The position numbers and the translations under genes are program-made. From NCBI RefSeq assembly GCF_036227565.1, contig NZ_CP109460.1, forward strand, positions 8,296,502 to 8,360,501: 64,000 bases of DNA, read 5' to 3'. The notes under the pieces are model-generated. The model saw nothing but the letters and a program-made list of their open reading frames with translations. It did not search any database and was not told the DNA's origin. This DNA is from Streptomyces sp. NBC_01454 (GTDB taxonomy: Bacteria > Actinomycetota > Actinomycetes > Streptomycetales > Streptomycetaceae). Below, piece by piece: positions 56,342 to 64,000 of the stretch (position 1 is the first letter of the stretch; each line of letters opens with the position of its first letter).

Positions 56342-56857
56342 GTGCCGACCACCCTCACCCAGCTCAGCGCCGACCGGCAGCTCACCGCCCTGCGCCGCCC
56401 GCTCCCCTGCGAGGGCACAGCGACCGTGCTCCGACAGGGCCCAGCCACGGAGCCCGGCGGGGCGCCGGCCTGGCTGCTGTTCCTGTGCTCCGAGCACTCC
56501 GAGAACCTGCCGGACTGGCCCGGGACCGTGGCCGACACCGCGGACCGACTGACGCTGTCGTGCGGGGCCGCGCTGGACTACCGGACCACCGAGCAGGTCC
56601 TCCAGCCACACGCCGACCTGTGGCTGACGCCGATGACCGGCGTGGACCCGGCAACGTACGACGACGGCTGGCACGAGATCCTGCATCGGGCCCACCGCGT
56701 CCTCGCCGAACGACCGGCGGAGGCCGGTGGCAAGGGCGAGACGCTCCACAGCCTCACGATGATGCTGGGCATCGCAGCCGAGTATGCGGAGGGCGACGAC
56801 CTCTACCAGGCGACCGTGCCGCTCGGGTACTGCGAGACGCTCTCCCGGAACCTGTAG
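56342..56857 (+). CDS. Hypothetical protein, 171 aa
   Basis: TTLTQLSADRQLTALRRPLP, GGAPAWLLFLCSEHSENLPD, HADLWLTPMTGVDPATYDDG, WHEILHRAHRVLAERPAEAG and AAEYAEGDDLYQATVPLGYC. It is soluble with good coding character throughout, from a GTG at 56342, 17 bases after the toxin-like gene. Family not recognised. Its place suggests it may belong to the same operon. Confidence 0.65.
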   Translation: MPTTLTQLSADRQLTALRRPLPCEGTATVLRQGPATEPGGAPAWLLFLCSEHSENLPDWPGTVADTADRLTLSCGAALDYRTTEQVLQPHADLWLTPMTGVDPATYDDGWHEILHRAHRVLAERPAEAGGKGETLHSLTMMLGIAAEYAEGDDLYQATVPLGYCETLSRNL

Positions 56858-57245
56858 CCGCTGCTGCTCGTGCCTTCGCACGACCCAGGCGGCACACGGC
56901 TGCTCTTCGTGCAGCAAGCCAGCATCGCCGGGCAGCGGATTGCCGCGCCAGCCGGATCGGCTAAGTGCGTGTCTTCAATCCTCAAGAGCGCAGCTCAACG
57001 ATCTGCGGCGGAGATGGCCAGAGATTGCCACCTTTCCTCCAACGGTCACCGTGACCGATCTGCGAACGGATTCCCAGGAACGTGGTGCTCCTGTCACAGG
57101 GGGAGAAGGCTTGCATATGGCGAAAAATGGGCCTGTGCAACAACCAGCCGCCCCACAAACCTTGTTACGTGGCTAGCTGGCGCCGGAGGACTTCGACGGT
57201 TCCGGTCGACCATTTACTACATGCGCAGACACGAAGGGAACTCGC
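56858..57245. other. Intergenic stretch with a possible remnant
   Basis: 388 bases with no supported gene. A coding-like tail (RAQLNDLRRRWPEIATFPPT, then VTVTDLRTDSQERGAP) runs about 56985-57110 without a start. GC falls toward 57240, where a promoter for the secreted protein could lie. Confidence 0.4.
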
Positions 57246-57623
57246 ATGGTCAACCCCACCCGCTGGCAGTCTCTACGCCGGCTTCTCGTGGCTGCTGGAG
57301 CCCTCACCGCCGTAGCACTGTCCACGGCCCCATCGAGCGCTGCGCAGCCTCAGTCCCCGCCAGCTGACTGCCCCAAGGGATACTTCTGCGGCTACAAGCA
57401 GAGCAATTTCCAACAGCTCGGATTCCGCTTCAAGGACTGCTACAAGCAGGAAATTCCCGACGGCATGGGTAGTGGAGGTTCCTGGTACAACAACCAGACA
57501 GCGGGCACGGAGACGGGGTTCTACGACAAGTATGGGATCTACCTCTCCGCGGCCCCCGGCGCCCCCTCCTCGGACGCCTACGGACACTGGGGCCCCGTCT
57601 GGTACGTCTGGAACTGGTGCTGA
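57246..57623 (+). CDS. Secreted peptidase-inhibitor-like protein (family I36 type)
   Basis: 125 residues. A Sec signal (SLRRLLVAAGALTAVALSTA then PSSAAQ) leads to a mature part CPKGYFCGYKQSNFQQLGFR, FKDCYKQEIPDGMGSGGSWY, NNQTAGTETGFYDKYGIYLS, ending WNWC. The CPxGxxCxY start with a DC/CxxxEIP loop and NNQT matches the beta/gamma-crystallin-like I36 family that inhibits metalloproteases in Streptomyces. Four cysteines can pair. A hairpin terminator follows six bases after the stop. Confidence 0.8.
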   Translation: MVNPTRWQSLRRLLVAAGALTAVALSTAPSSAAQPQSPPADCPKGYFCGYKQSNFQQLGFRFKDCYKQEIPDGMGSGGSWYNNQTAGTETGFYDKYGIYLSAAPGAPSSDAYGHWGPVWYVWNWC

Positions 57624-57628
57624 GTGCC

Positions 57629-57659
57629 TCGGGGATCGGTCACAGCGACCGATCCCCGA
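57629..57659 (+). terminator. Hairpin terminator, 13-bp perfect stem
   Basis: TCGGGGATCGGTC pairs with GACCGATCCCCGA around ACAGC, directly after the I36-type gene. Confidence 0.85.
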
Positions 57660-57767
57660 ACGCTCGTGCAAAGCTCCTATTTCGAACCAACGGCCTTTTG
57701 GCCTCCGGGTTCGGGGTTCAGAAACAGGCACTAAGCTTGTTCTTTATGGTCGGCGACTTCGTTGAGG

Positions 57768-58100
57768 TCAGCAGTGCACGCGGGCGGTGTCACCGTCGAT
57801 ACGGACGATGCACTCTTTGAAGAGCGCCATGCGCTGACCTTCGTCTTCGGGAACCAGCGTTAGTCCGAGGTCCATGATGGGCTTGATGGCCTGTGCTGTT
57901 CGAGAGCCGTCGGGGTCCGGGCCGTGCAGAGCCGCCCAGCTCTCGAACAGCACACGGACCCCTTCCCACCCGGGCCCCGGGATGAAGTGGCAGAGGAACG
58001 TTGGCTGATCAATTGCGTACTGCCGTAGCTCGCCGATCCGGGTGTCGCCCTGTGTGAGCCACCACCTCCCGTTCACTACCGCTCCCTTCGGCTCTGCCAC
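57768..58100 (-). CDS. Passenger gene of the IS element, hypothetical protein, 110 aa
   Basis: MAEPKGAVVNGRWWLTQGDT, RIGELRQYAIDQPTFLCHFI, PGPGWEGVRVLFESWAALHG, IKPIMDLGLTLVPEDEGQRM and ALFKECIVRIDGDTARVHC. It has good coding character and no recognised domain; it looks like an ordinary cytoplasmic protein. It lies wholly between the left inverted repeat and the transposase, facing away from it. The GTG at 58100 is the longest start; a GTG at 58079 is also possible. Confidence 0.7.
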   Translation of the reverse strand: MAEPKGAVVNGRWWLTQGDTRIGELRQYAIDQPTFLCHFIPGPGWEGVRVLFESWAALHGPDPDGSRTAQAIKPIMDLGLTLVPEDEGQRMALFKECIVRIDGDTARVHC

Positions 58101-58258
58101 GACTTCAAGCGGGTTGCCTGGGCTCCCGAGCTCCGTAGTGTCGAATTGTCCGTCGAACTGGCTCCCTCACGCGGAATTTCATCAGACGCGTGGGCGGCCT
58201 CCGTCCGATTCTGTGCTCCGACCAAGGAATGCACCGAACCAGAACGAAGGCCGTGGGG

Positions 58259-59558
58259 ATGAGCCTGCCGCACCTCGATGTCCCGGGGGAAGCGTTCGCC
58301 GAAGCGTCACGCTTCCGGGACGACTTCTTCGACTGCCTGACCGCCCGCAGGGACGAGCTGTTCGAGCTGGCCGACGCGCCGCTGTGCGCGGACGGTCCGG
58401 TGACCTCGCCGGTGGACCTGACGCTGGTGGCTGAGCACCGGCGTGGGCACGGTGCGATGTACGGGGCGTTGAACCACAGGAACGTGGACGTGCCCCGGCT
58501 GCGGCAGGTGCTGGCCGGTCTGCCGATGCCGCGGGCCGCCGACGGGCGCCTGGTTCTGGCGGTCGACGTCAGCAACTGGCTCCGTCCCGACGCGCCGACC
58601 AGCGCGGAGCGTCTGTTCTGCCACGTCTACGGCCGCAGCGGACGGTCTTCGGATCAGTTCGTGCCCGGCTGGCCGTACTCGTTCGTCGCCGCCCTCGAAT
58701 CGGGCCGGACGTCCTGGTGCCAGCTGCTGGATGCCGTCCGTCTCGGGCCTGAGGACGACGTCGCCGAGGTCACGGCCACCCAACTCCGCCGTGTGGTCAC
58801 GGACCTGATCGAGATGGGTCGCTGGCACTTCGGTGACCGCGACATCCCCATCGTCTTCGACGCTGGCTACGACGCCCGCGCATGGCCCACCTCCTCGACG
58901 GCCTCCCGATCGAGGTGCTGGGACGGATGCGCTCCGACCGCGTCATGCGACGGCCGACTCCATCGCTCAAGGAGTACGCCCTGTCCTATCCCCAGGGCGG
59001 GCGACCGCCGAAGCACGGCAAGGAGTTCCGCTTCGCCAAGCCGGAGACCTGGGGCGAGCCGGACGTGGCAACCGTGCAGGTCACCGACCGGTACGGCGCC
59101 GCCCGCGCGATGGCCTGGGACCGCATCCACCCCCGTCTGACCACCCGCTCCGCCAGGATCGACCACGTCGGCGAACTCCCCATCATCGAGGGTACGCTGA
59201 TCCGCCTCCAGGTCGACCGCCTGCCCGGCGGAGGCGACCCGCTTCCGCTCTGGCTGTGGTCGTCCGCCACCGGCCTGAACAGCGAGGACGTCGACGTGCG
59301 CTGGCAGGCGTTCCTGAGGAGGTTTGACATCGAGCACCTCTTCAGGCTGATGAAACAGACCCTCGGGTGGACCCGTCCGAAGCTGTGAATCCCCGAGGCC
59401 GGCGAGCGCTGGACCTGGCTGATCATCGCCGCCCACACCCAGATCCGCCTTCTGCGCGAGGCCGCCGCCGAACCAGCGGGCCGCCACCCGCTACGACGTG
59501 GGCAAAACCGTGAAACGACCCGAGAGCCTCATCGAACGAAGCCGGCTCAGACCATAAA
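58259..59558 (+). pseudogene. DDE transposase of the passenger-bearing IS, broken
   Basis: Frame one: LPHLDVPGEAFAEASRFRDD, LTLVAEHRRGHGAMYGALNH, LVLAVDVSNWLRPDAPTSAE and DIPIVFDAGYDAR. A shift near 58885 moves to LLDGLPIEVLGRMRSDRVMR, GRPPKHGKEFRFAKPETWGE, LPLWLWSSATGLNSEDVDVR and FDIEHLFRLMKQTLGWTRPK. A stop at 59385-59387 then interrupts the family's usual DPExxxRWTWLIIAAHTQ stretch. It is a common Streptomyces transposase type with the AVDVS and DAGYD catalytic aspartates. One frameshift and one nonsense codon make it inactive. Confidence 0.88.
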
Positions 59559-59842
59559 GAACAAGCTAAGCGCTCGCTGCGATCTCTCGGCTTGGTGTCG
59601 GTGGTGGTGAGAGTCGGTGGGGCTGGTCCCGGGGTGGAGGGATTCGGTGCTGATCAGTGGGGTCTTCAGGGTGGGGCTGGCGCTGTCACAAGGTGAGAGA
59701 TTTCGCGTGGGTATTGCTGTCGTGGGGCTTTATCGCATGCTGGGTGATGCTGTCTCAGGTTCACGAGTTCTTACGCGGTGAGGTGGGCAGGCCGGTGTGA
59801 TCGGGTGGTGAATCAAGAGGTAAGGGCCGGCCGGGGGCTGGG

Positions 59843-60232
59843 TTGCCCAGGGCGTTGGTGGTGCCTCGTCTGCTGGAGCGGCAGCAGGCGGGGGAGTTGT
59901 CGACGCGGCATGTGCGTGCGGTCGCTGAGACGGTGGGTGTTTCGGAGCGTACGGTCTGGCGCTGGCTGGAGCAGGCGAAGGCGACCGGGCGGGCAGAGGC
60001 CCCGGTCCGGCAGGGATGCGCGGTGTCGGACGAGGTGTGGGAGCTGCTGGGTGAGGCGGGGGCAATGTCTCGAAGCTGAGGCGTCGGCTGGTGGCTGCCG
60101 GCGGTGAGGTGCCAGTTCCGTCGATGTCGACGTTGTGCTGGATGATCCGCAGGGACCGTCGGGCGGGGCGGACTTTGCTGCACGCTGGCCACCCTCCGGG
60201 TGGAACCCTGGTGCGCAGTCAGCAGAAACCGT
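59843..60232 (+). pseudogene. Transposase N-terminal remnant with helix-turn-helix
   Basis: PRALVVPRLLERQQAGELST, RHVRAVAETVGVSERTVWRW, LEQAKATGRAEAPVRQGCAV, then after one frame change SKLRRRLVAAGGEVPVPSMS and TLCWMIRRDRRAGRTLL. This is the DNA-binding start of a Mu/TniA-like integrase. The catalytic core is absent; it runs into the opposite-facing tpg fragment. Confidence 0.6.
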
Positions 60233-60306
60233 AGGCGGGCCCCGGTGCTGGAGGGAATGGGCCGGGTACGCAACGCACGCTCCAACCCCTGCGCGATCTC
60301 TCCCAA
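60187..60306 (-). pseudogene. Third tpg remnant, N-terminal end
   Basis: Minus strand GEIAQGLERALRTRPIPSST, then GARLRFLLTAHQGSTRRVA matches the start of Tpg proteins (compare LEKAAAANTTRPIPKSAGAQ at 50970) but is a different paralogue. It ends after 40 residues, where the transposase remnant begins. Confidence 0.75.
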
Positions 60307-60427
60307 GTCTGGCCTCCAAGCAGCTAGCCGCCAGGGCCAGCTTCCTGGGGCCCAGCGTCTCGTCCGGCGTCGGCTACGTGAGCCCGCATGAGCGCCGCCG
60401 AGGGAGCCCGCGTCGCGACGGCGCGTG

Positions 60428-63115
60428 TCACGCCCAGGCCACGCCCAGCTCCCGCAGCGCGTGCAACTGCTCGGGGGTGAGTTTGCCCCGCCTGGATCTG
60501 GTGTTGGAGACCCATACGCCCAGCTTCACGACCGCCGGCTCCGCCTCACTGCCGCCCTCGCCGTCAATGGTGATCTCTTCGCTGTGGCCGCGGGGCACTG
60601 GCCGATCGCCTTCCCGCTCCACCCACTGTGCGAGGGCTGCCAGGCCCCGCTGGAACGCCTGCTGGGCTTTACTGGGGCCCGTGGGCGCGCGCTTCGTTGC
60701 CGGAGCGGGAGAGGGCACCTCAGCAGGCTGTACACCCAACCTGGACAGCCGCCGCTGCTGCTGCTCGGTGGACAGCTGCGCCCAGGTGGCCGGATCCTTC
60801 TGCCGCTGGAGCCACTTGCCGAGGTCGTCGCCGTCGAAGAGCACTCCGGGCGGGATGTCCGGCAGGTGGCCGTCGGCGTCGACCAGGTCCGCCAGGATGC
60901 GGTGGTGGCGTTGCCAGTCCAGCGGCCAGGGGCAGTTCCAGTCCTCATCGATCGCGACCAGCTGCTCCGCGCGCACGGCGGCCCGCTCCGCGTCCTTGCC
61001 GAGACCGCCTTTGCGGCGGAGGTTGGCCATCAGCTGCCCGATAGGCACCATCGCCTCGCCCTCGCCCCAGACCGCATCCTGCCGCGGGGCGAGATGCCCG
61101 GTGGCCCGCCGGTACGAGCGGAGCGCGGCGAGCTTGGCCTCCCACGCTTCCTCGCCCGGCTCCCAGACCATCCCGGCCTCCGGCGCGTCCAGGAGGACCT
61201 TGCGCCGGTCCTCCAGCTCCCCGGCCCGCAGGGCTTTGCGCTGCTGGTGCACCCACCGCCCGAGTGGGAAATTCTTCGTGACGCCGACCTCGGTCTCCGT
61301 GTCGTACGGGACGGCGTGCAGGCCGGTGATCTCGTTCTCCGCCCGCCACCGCAGCAGGGCCTGGTAGCCCTCCAGCCACACCAGCGATTCCGGCCGGTAG
61401 ACGCGGGTGCGCAGGAACGCGGCGACCGTGGCCGCGTCGCGGGGGGAGGAGAAGTGCAGCAGCGCCGACTCGACGGCGGCCTGCGTGTCGTCCTGCTCCT
61501 GGTCCTTGCCGTCGCCTTCTCCGCCGCCGCCGGCGCCGACGATTCGGCCGTTCTCATCGCGCTGGACGTGCACCTTGCGCTCGTGCCGGCTGCGGGTGAG
61601 GGCGCGGGAGGCGAGCTGTTCCACCAGGCGCTCATCGTGCGAGCGCAGGCCCTGGAGGACGGCGACGAGGGGGCGGAACGAGGCGGAGGCGACCATGTCC
61701 GTGGGGTCTTCCTCGGGCTCCAGGAAGACGGGCACGATGATGCGGGCGATCTTCGTGGTGCCATCACGGTTGAGCCGGAGCGCCCGGCCGATGTTTTGCA
61801 CGATCTCCACCTGCGAGCCGCGGGTGTCGGCGAAACACACGGCCTCCACGCCCACCTCGCCGGTGATGTCGACGCCTTCCCCGAGCACGCGCACAGAGGC
61901 GAGGAAAGCGCGGTTGACCCGGTGGCCGGCCGCGTCCAGGCTGTTCGCGAACTGCCCCAGGACCTCGCGCCGTTCGCTGACGAGGTGGTCGCCGCACAGC
62001 CACGCCGACCACACCCGGTGCGGCCGCACGTGGCGGCCGGCCTCCAGCTCGTACAGCCGGGCGTCGATCGACGACTCCGGCATCCCCTCCGCTGCCGCCA
62101 GGGCCTCGTCCGGAGCCTCCGTGGCGTACAGCTCCGCCGCCGTCTCCGGCAGCTTCTCCGCGAACGCCTGCGCTTCCTCGACCCGCTGGTGGAACGTCAT
62201 GACGGTGCGAAGGTTCCACCTTGCGGAGTGCTCCAGCAGTGCCGTCTGCAACAGCGCCAGGCGCCGGCCGCGCAGCGCCTCCTCCGACAGCCCGAGAACC
62301 GGTGAGGGGTCGCGGATCTCCAGAACATCGATCTCGAAGCCGGCGAGAATTTCGCGCTCGATCGCCTCCGAGAGCCCGAGTTCGGCCAGCCACTCGCCGT
62401 ACGTCCCGTCCGGGTCGCTGGCCATGCTCGCGATCTCCACCTCCTGGCCGCCGCCCTTCTGCGGCTGGGCCGCGCCCAGGATGCGCGGGGTGGCGGTGAG
62501 GTAGAGCCGGAAGTCCGCGGGGATGCGGGCGTTGTCGTGAATCGCCGCCCACGGACGACCGAGATCACCGGCGGTTCCGTGAGCCTCATCCACGATCGCG
62601 AGGTCGAAGCCCGCCATCTGCTGGCCGTACAGCCGCTCCCCGCCCGCCAGAGCGGCCTCCAGCGGCCCGCGCACCTTGCGCTGGCCCTCGGGTGCCTCGA
62701 CGTCCTCCCGGTCCACCAGAGAGGCGTACGTGGCGAACACGACCACCGGCCCCGCCCCCGCCCACACGGCGAGCTGAATCGGATTGGTGGTCGTGCGCAC
62801 CCCCAGCCGCTCCAGAACCTCGTCCTTCTCCAACGAGCACACCGCGACCATGGGGGAGCGGTGACCCACCAGGCGCCACGCCTCGACGGTCTGCACCAGC
62901 AGATCCAGGGTCGGCACCATGACCAGAATCCGCCCGCCCGGGAAGCACTCCAGCGCGGACACGGCGGCGGTGAACGTCTTCCCCGATCCGGTCGCGGACA
63001 CGAGGGTTCCCCGGCGCCCCTGAGCGGGCACCGAAGAACGTGCAGAAAATCCCGCCCACTTCCGGAAACTCGCTTTCTGCTCCACCTGATGGGGCCGAAG
63101 GTTAATGCCCGTCAT
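60428..63115 (-). CDS. Telomere-linked DEAD/DEAH-box helicase with helicase-associated repeats (TtrA-like)
   Basis: 895 residues, superfamily 2. Motifs: Walker A SATGSGKT (residues 40-47), motif II IVDEAHGTAGD, motif III YLTATPRI, motif VI QNIGRALRLNRDG, and VRVLGEGVDI before it. The C-terminal third has helicase-associated repeats (FPLGRWVHQQRKALRAGELE, LGKWLQRQKDPATWAQLSTE, LGVWVSNTRSRRGKLTPEQL). This architecture is that of the helicase genes found beside Streptomyces telomeres and implicated in conjugal transfer. GGAGG lies seven bases before the ATG. It is intact in a zone of broken genes and reads away from the terminal palindromes, as in known chromosome ends. Confidence 0.92.
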   Translation of the reverse strand: MTGINLRPHQVEQKASFRKWAGFSARSSVPAQGRRGTLVSATGSGKTFTAAVSALECFPGGRILVMVPTLDLLVQTVEAWRLVGHRSPMVAVCSLEKDEVLERLGVRTTTNPIQLAVWAGAGPVVVFATYASLVDREDVEAPEGQRKVRGPLEAALAGGERLYGQQMAGFDLAIVDEAHGTAGDLGRPWAAIHDNARIPADFRLYLTATPRILGAAQPQKGGGQEVEIASMASDPDGTYGEWLAELGLSEAIEREILAGFEIDVLEIRDPSPVLGLSEEALRGRRLALLQTALLEHSARWNLRTVMTFHQRVEEAQAFAEKLPETAAELYATEAPDEALAAAEGMPESSIDARLYELEAGRHVRPHRVWSAWLCGDHLVSERREVLGQFANSLDAAGHRVNRAFLASVRVLGEGVDITGEVGVEAVCFADTRGSQVEIVQNIGRALRLNRDGTTKIARIIVPVFLEPEEDPTDMVASASFRPLVAVLQGLRSHDERLVEQLASRALTRSRHERKVHVQRDENGRIVGAGGGGEGDGKDQEQDDTQAAVESALLHFSSPRDAATVAAFLRTRVYRPESLVWLEGYQALLRWRAENEITGLHAVPYDTETEVGVTKNFPLGRWVHQQRKALRAGELEDRRKVLLDAPEAGMVWEPGEEAWEAKLAALRSYRRATGHLAPRQDAVWGEGEAMVPIGQLMANLRRKGGLGKDAERAAVRAEQLVAIDEDWNCPWPLDWQRHHRILADLVDADGHLPDIPPGVLFDGDDLGKWLQRQKDPATWAQLSTEQQQRRLSRLGVQPAEVPSPAPATKRAPTGPSKAQQAFQRGLAALAQWVEREGDRPVPRGHSEEITIDGEGGSEAEPAVVKLGVWVSNTRSRRGKLTPEQLHALRELGVAWA

Positions 63116-63158
63116 TGAAGAACCTCCGCTAACTCGGTTTCCAAGGGAATATGAGAAC

Positions 63159-63305
63159 TCATCGGGACGGGGCGAACGGCGGAACGGAAACGGTGCCGTC
63201 CTCGCTCACGGCCATCCGCTCCGCCAACTGCGCCAACACCTCGTCAGGCCGCAGGCCGGCCCGCGCGGCCGCCGCCCGGATCAGCCGGCCGGGACCGGCC
63301 GACAG
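63159..63305 (-). other. In-frame coding-like continuation after a TGA
   Basis: Immediately after the TGA of the 63306-63686 gene the same frame continues as LSAGPGRLIRAAAARAGLRP, DEVLAQLAERMAVSEDGTVS and VPPFAPSR to a second stop. It has normal coding character but no usual start codon. It could be the lost end of the upstream protein or a coupled small gene started at CTG. Confidence 0.5.
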
Positions 63306-63686
63306 TCAGACCTGCGTGCGCAGTTCATCCGCCGCATCCCGCCGCTGCGCCTCGAACGCGGCCCGCGCCTCCAGGGCCGCCGCACGCCGTTCCTCATGCT
63401 CCCGGGCCCACGCCGCACCCTTCACGTCCCCCTCCGGGGCGTAGACCTCCCAGCCGGCCTGCGCCACGACGTCCCTGACACGCCGCCACTCCGCAGCTTT
63501 GGCCGCCCAGATCTCGGCCAGGCGCTCCACGTCCTCGAACGCGGCGGACACGCCCAGCCGGGCATCCTGCGCCGTCTCCTGCCGACGGCGGTCAGCCTCC
63601 GTGACTTTCTCGTCAATGGCCGCGATATCCAGCCCGTTCGCCTGGCGCCTGACCTGGTCCCGCGCCACATCCTCAGCACTCCACAC
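63306..63686 (-). CDS. Coiled-coil hypothetical protein upstream of the helicase
   Basis: 126 residues from the GTG at 63686, which has GGGAGGA seven bases upstream; longer frames reach into the palindromes and are not credible. WSAEDVARDQVRRQANGLDI, AAIDEKVTEADRRRQETAQD, FEDVERLAEIWAAKAAEWRR and REHEERRAAALEARAAFEAQ predict long helices. It lies between the terminal palindromes and the helicase, on the same strand, and may be co-transcribed with it. Confidence 0.65.
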   Translation of the reverse strand: MWSAEDVARDQVRRQANGLDIAAIDEKVTEADRRRQETAQDARLGVSAAFEDVERLAEIWAAKAAEWRRVRDVVAQAGWEVYAPEGDVKGAAWAREHEERRAAALEARAAFEAQRRDAADELRTQV

Positions 63687-63824
63687 GCGAATTTCCTCCC
63701 TGCCGCTCCAGCGGCCACAGACCATGGGTAGGGTGTGCCCTACTTCCGCCAACGCTACATGGTGCATCAGTTGATGCGCAGGACTTTGCCACGAACGAGC
63801 GACACCCCACCTCGTAGCCAGCTT

Positions 63825-64000
63825 GGCCCGCGGCAGCGGGCCCGAGGGCCTGGAGGCGAAGCCGGAGGGCCCGTTGGCGGGGGAGCGGAGCGGACCCGCC
63901 GACCGGGGATGGAGCGCAGCGGAATCCCCGGTAAAGGGGCGCAGCCCTGTCCGCTGCGGGAGCGGAGCGGACACAGCGTCAACCCGGCGGCGAAGCCGCC
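63825..64000. repeat. Telomere-like palindrome cluster at the window end
   Basis: Seven inverted repeats in 176 bases: 63825-63842 (GGCCCGC/GCGGGCC), 63846-63872 (GGGCC/GGCCC with inner GGC-GAA-GCC), 63876-63900 (GGCGGG/CCCGCC), 63903-63931 (CCGGGGAT/ATCCCCGG), 63937-63947 (GGGC-GCA-GCCC), 63948-63973 (TGTCCGCT/AGCGGACA) and 63986-64000 (GGCGGC-GAA-GCCGCC). The last ends at the final base. GCGAAGC and GCGCAGC mini-hairpin loops recur. The sequence is not the archetypal CCCGCGGAGCGGG telomere. Confidence 0.75.

Larger units (their letters stand above)
57736..59565. mobile_element. Complete insertion sequence with passenger gene, 5-bp target duplication
   Basis: Both ends carry CTTGTTCTTTATGGTC as perfect inverted repeats (57736-57751 and the complement at 59550-59565). 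They are bordered by CTAAG direct repeats at 57731-57735 and 59566-59570. The 1830-bp unit holds a plus-strand transposase (now broken) and a minus-strand gene of another kind. The 277 bases after it hold no gene I recognise. Confidence 0.85.

Noticed and set aside
60425..62305. A 626-codon plus-strand frame opposite the helicase
   Set aside because: Antisense shadow; the minus strand carries all helicase motifs in order.
1..64000. tRNA, rRNA and riboswitch genes
   Set aside because: I looked for cloverleaf-like segments with the conserved T-loop and for rRNA signatures by eye and found none; a covariance-model scan would be decisive.

Overview
The window is high-GC actinobacterial DNA, almost certainly Streptomyces. 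Evidence for this is the GC-rich third codon positions, modular type I polyketide synthases, Zur-controlled ribosomal protein paralogues, a tap/tpg telomere-replication locus and a terminal-type helicase. It looks like the outer arm of a linear replicon. Core-like genes thin out from left to right, while insertion sequences, truncated genes and frameshifted genes become frequent. The last ~180 bases form a run of palindromes resembling a Streptomyces telomere.

Layout: (1) 1-8.7 kb: two type I PKS genes on the minus strand (one runs off the left edge) and a divergent type II thioesterase. (2) 8.9-18.2 kb: a small conserved protein, an RHS/YD-repeat remnant, an L,D-transpeptidase, a frameshifted SRAP gene, a PLP-dependent trans-sulfuration enzyme with a divergent Lrp/AsnC regulator, a secreted Tap/SlpD-type peptidase, and a 1.3-kb gene-poor stretch. 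(3) 18.2-24.6 kb: an HxlR/SDR divergon, then a zinc-homeostasis island with Zur, a remnant of a zinc ABC permease, five alternative ribosomal proteins (S18, L31, L33, L28, S14), two diverged CobW-like proteins and a Cys-rich ferredoxin-like protein around one Zur-box-like palindrome. (4) 24.6-32.8 kb: a PAS remnant, a LysR/SDR divergon, a degenerate IS5 copy, a nucleotidyltransferase-like gene, a two-spacer CRISPR remnant, a Tat-exported phospholipase C and a frameshifted hydrolase. (5) 32.8-39.6 kb: a nested mobile cluster (IS630 remnant cut by IS3, itself cut by IS30) beside a Tn554-like recombinase trio. (6) 39.8-49.5 kb: an HxlR/MFS divergon, a truncated Ku gene, an Lrp/FAD-monooxygenase divergon, integrase and IS110 remnants, a MerR gene, and two short genes with simple-sequence repeats. 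(7) 49.6-64 kb: the subtelomeric part, with an old-yellow-enzyme fragment joined to a tap fragment, a frameshifted tpg, two further tpg fragments, two 174-bp MITE-like repeats, a toxin-antitoxin-like pair, a secreted I36-type protein, a complete IS with a passenger gene, a TtrA-like helicase and the terminal palindromes.

How the parts work together: the PKS genes carry matching docking segments and the thioesterase probably edits their products. In the zinc island, Zur should repress zinc-independent ribosomal paralogues and metallochaperone-like proteins. Five regulator/target pairs are divergent, and the two HxlR pairs share one composite motif. Single-base frameshifts recur in G/C runs (SRAP, hydrolase, PAS, tpg, toxin, transposase), so both real decay and assembly error must be considered. 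All calls are from reading the sequence; no database search was run.
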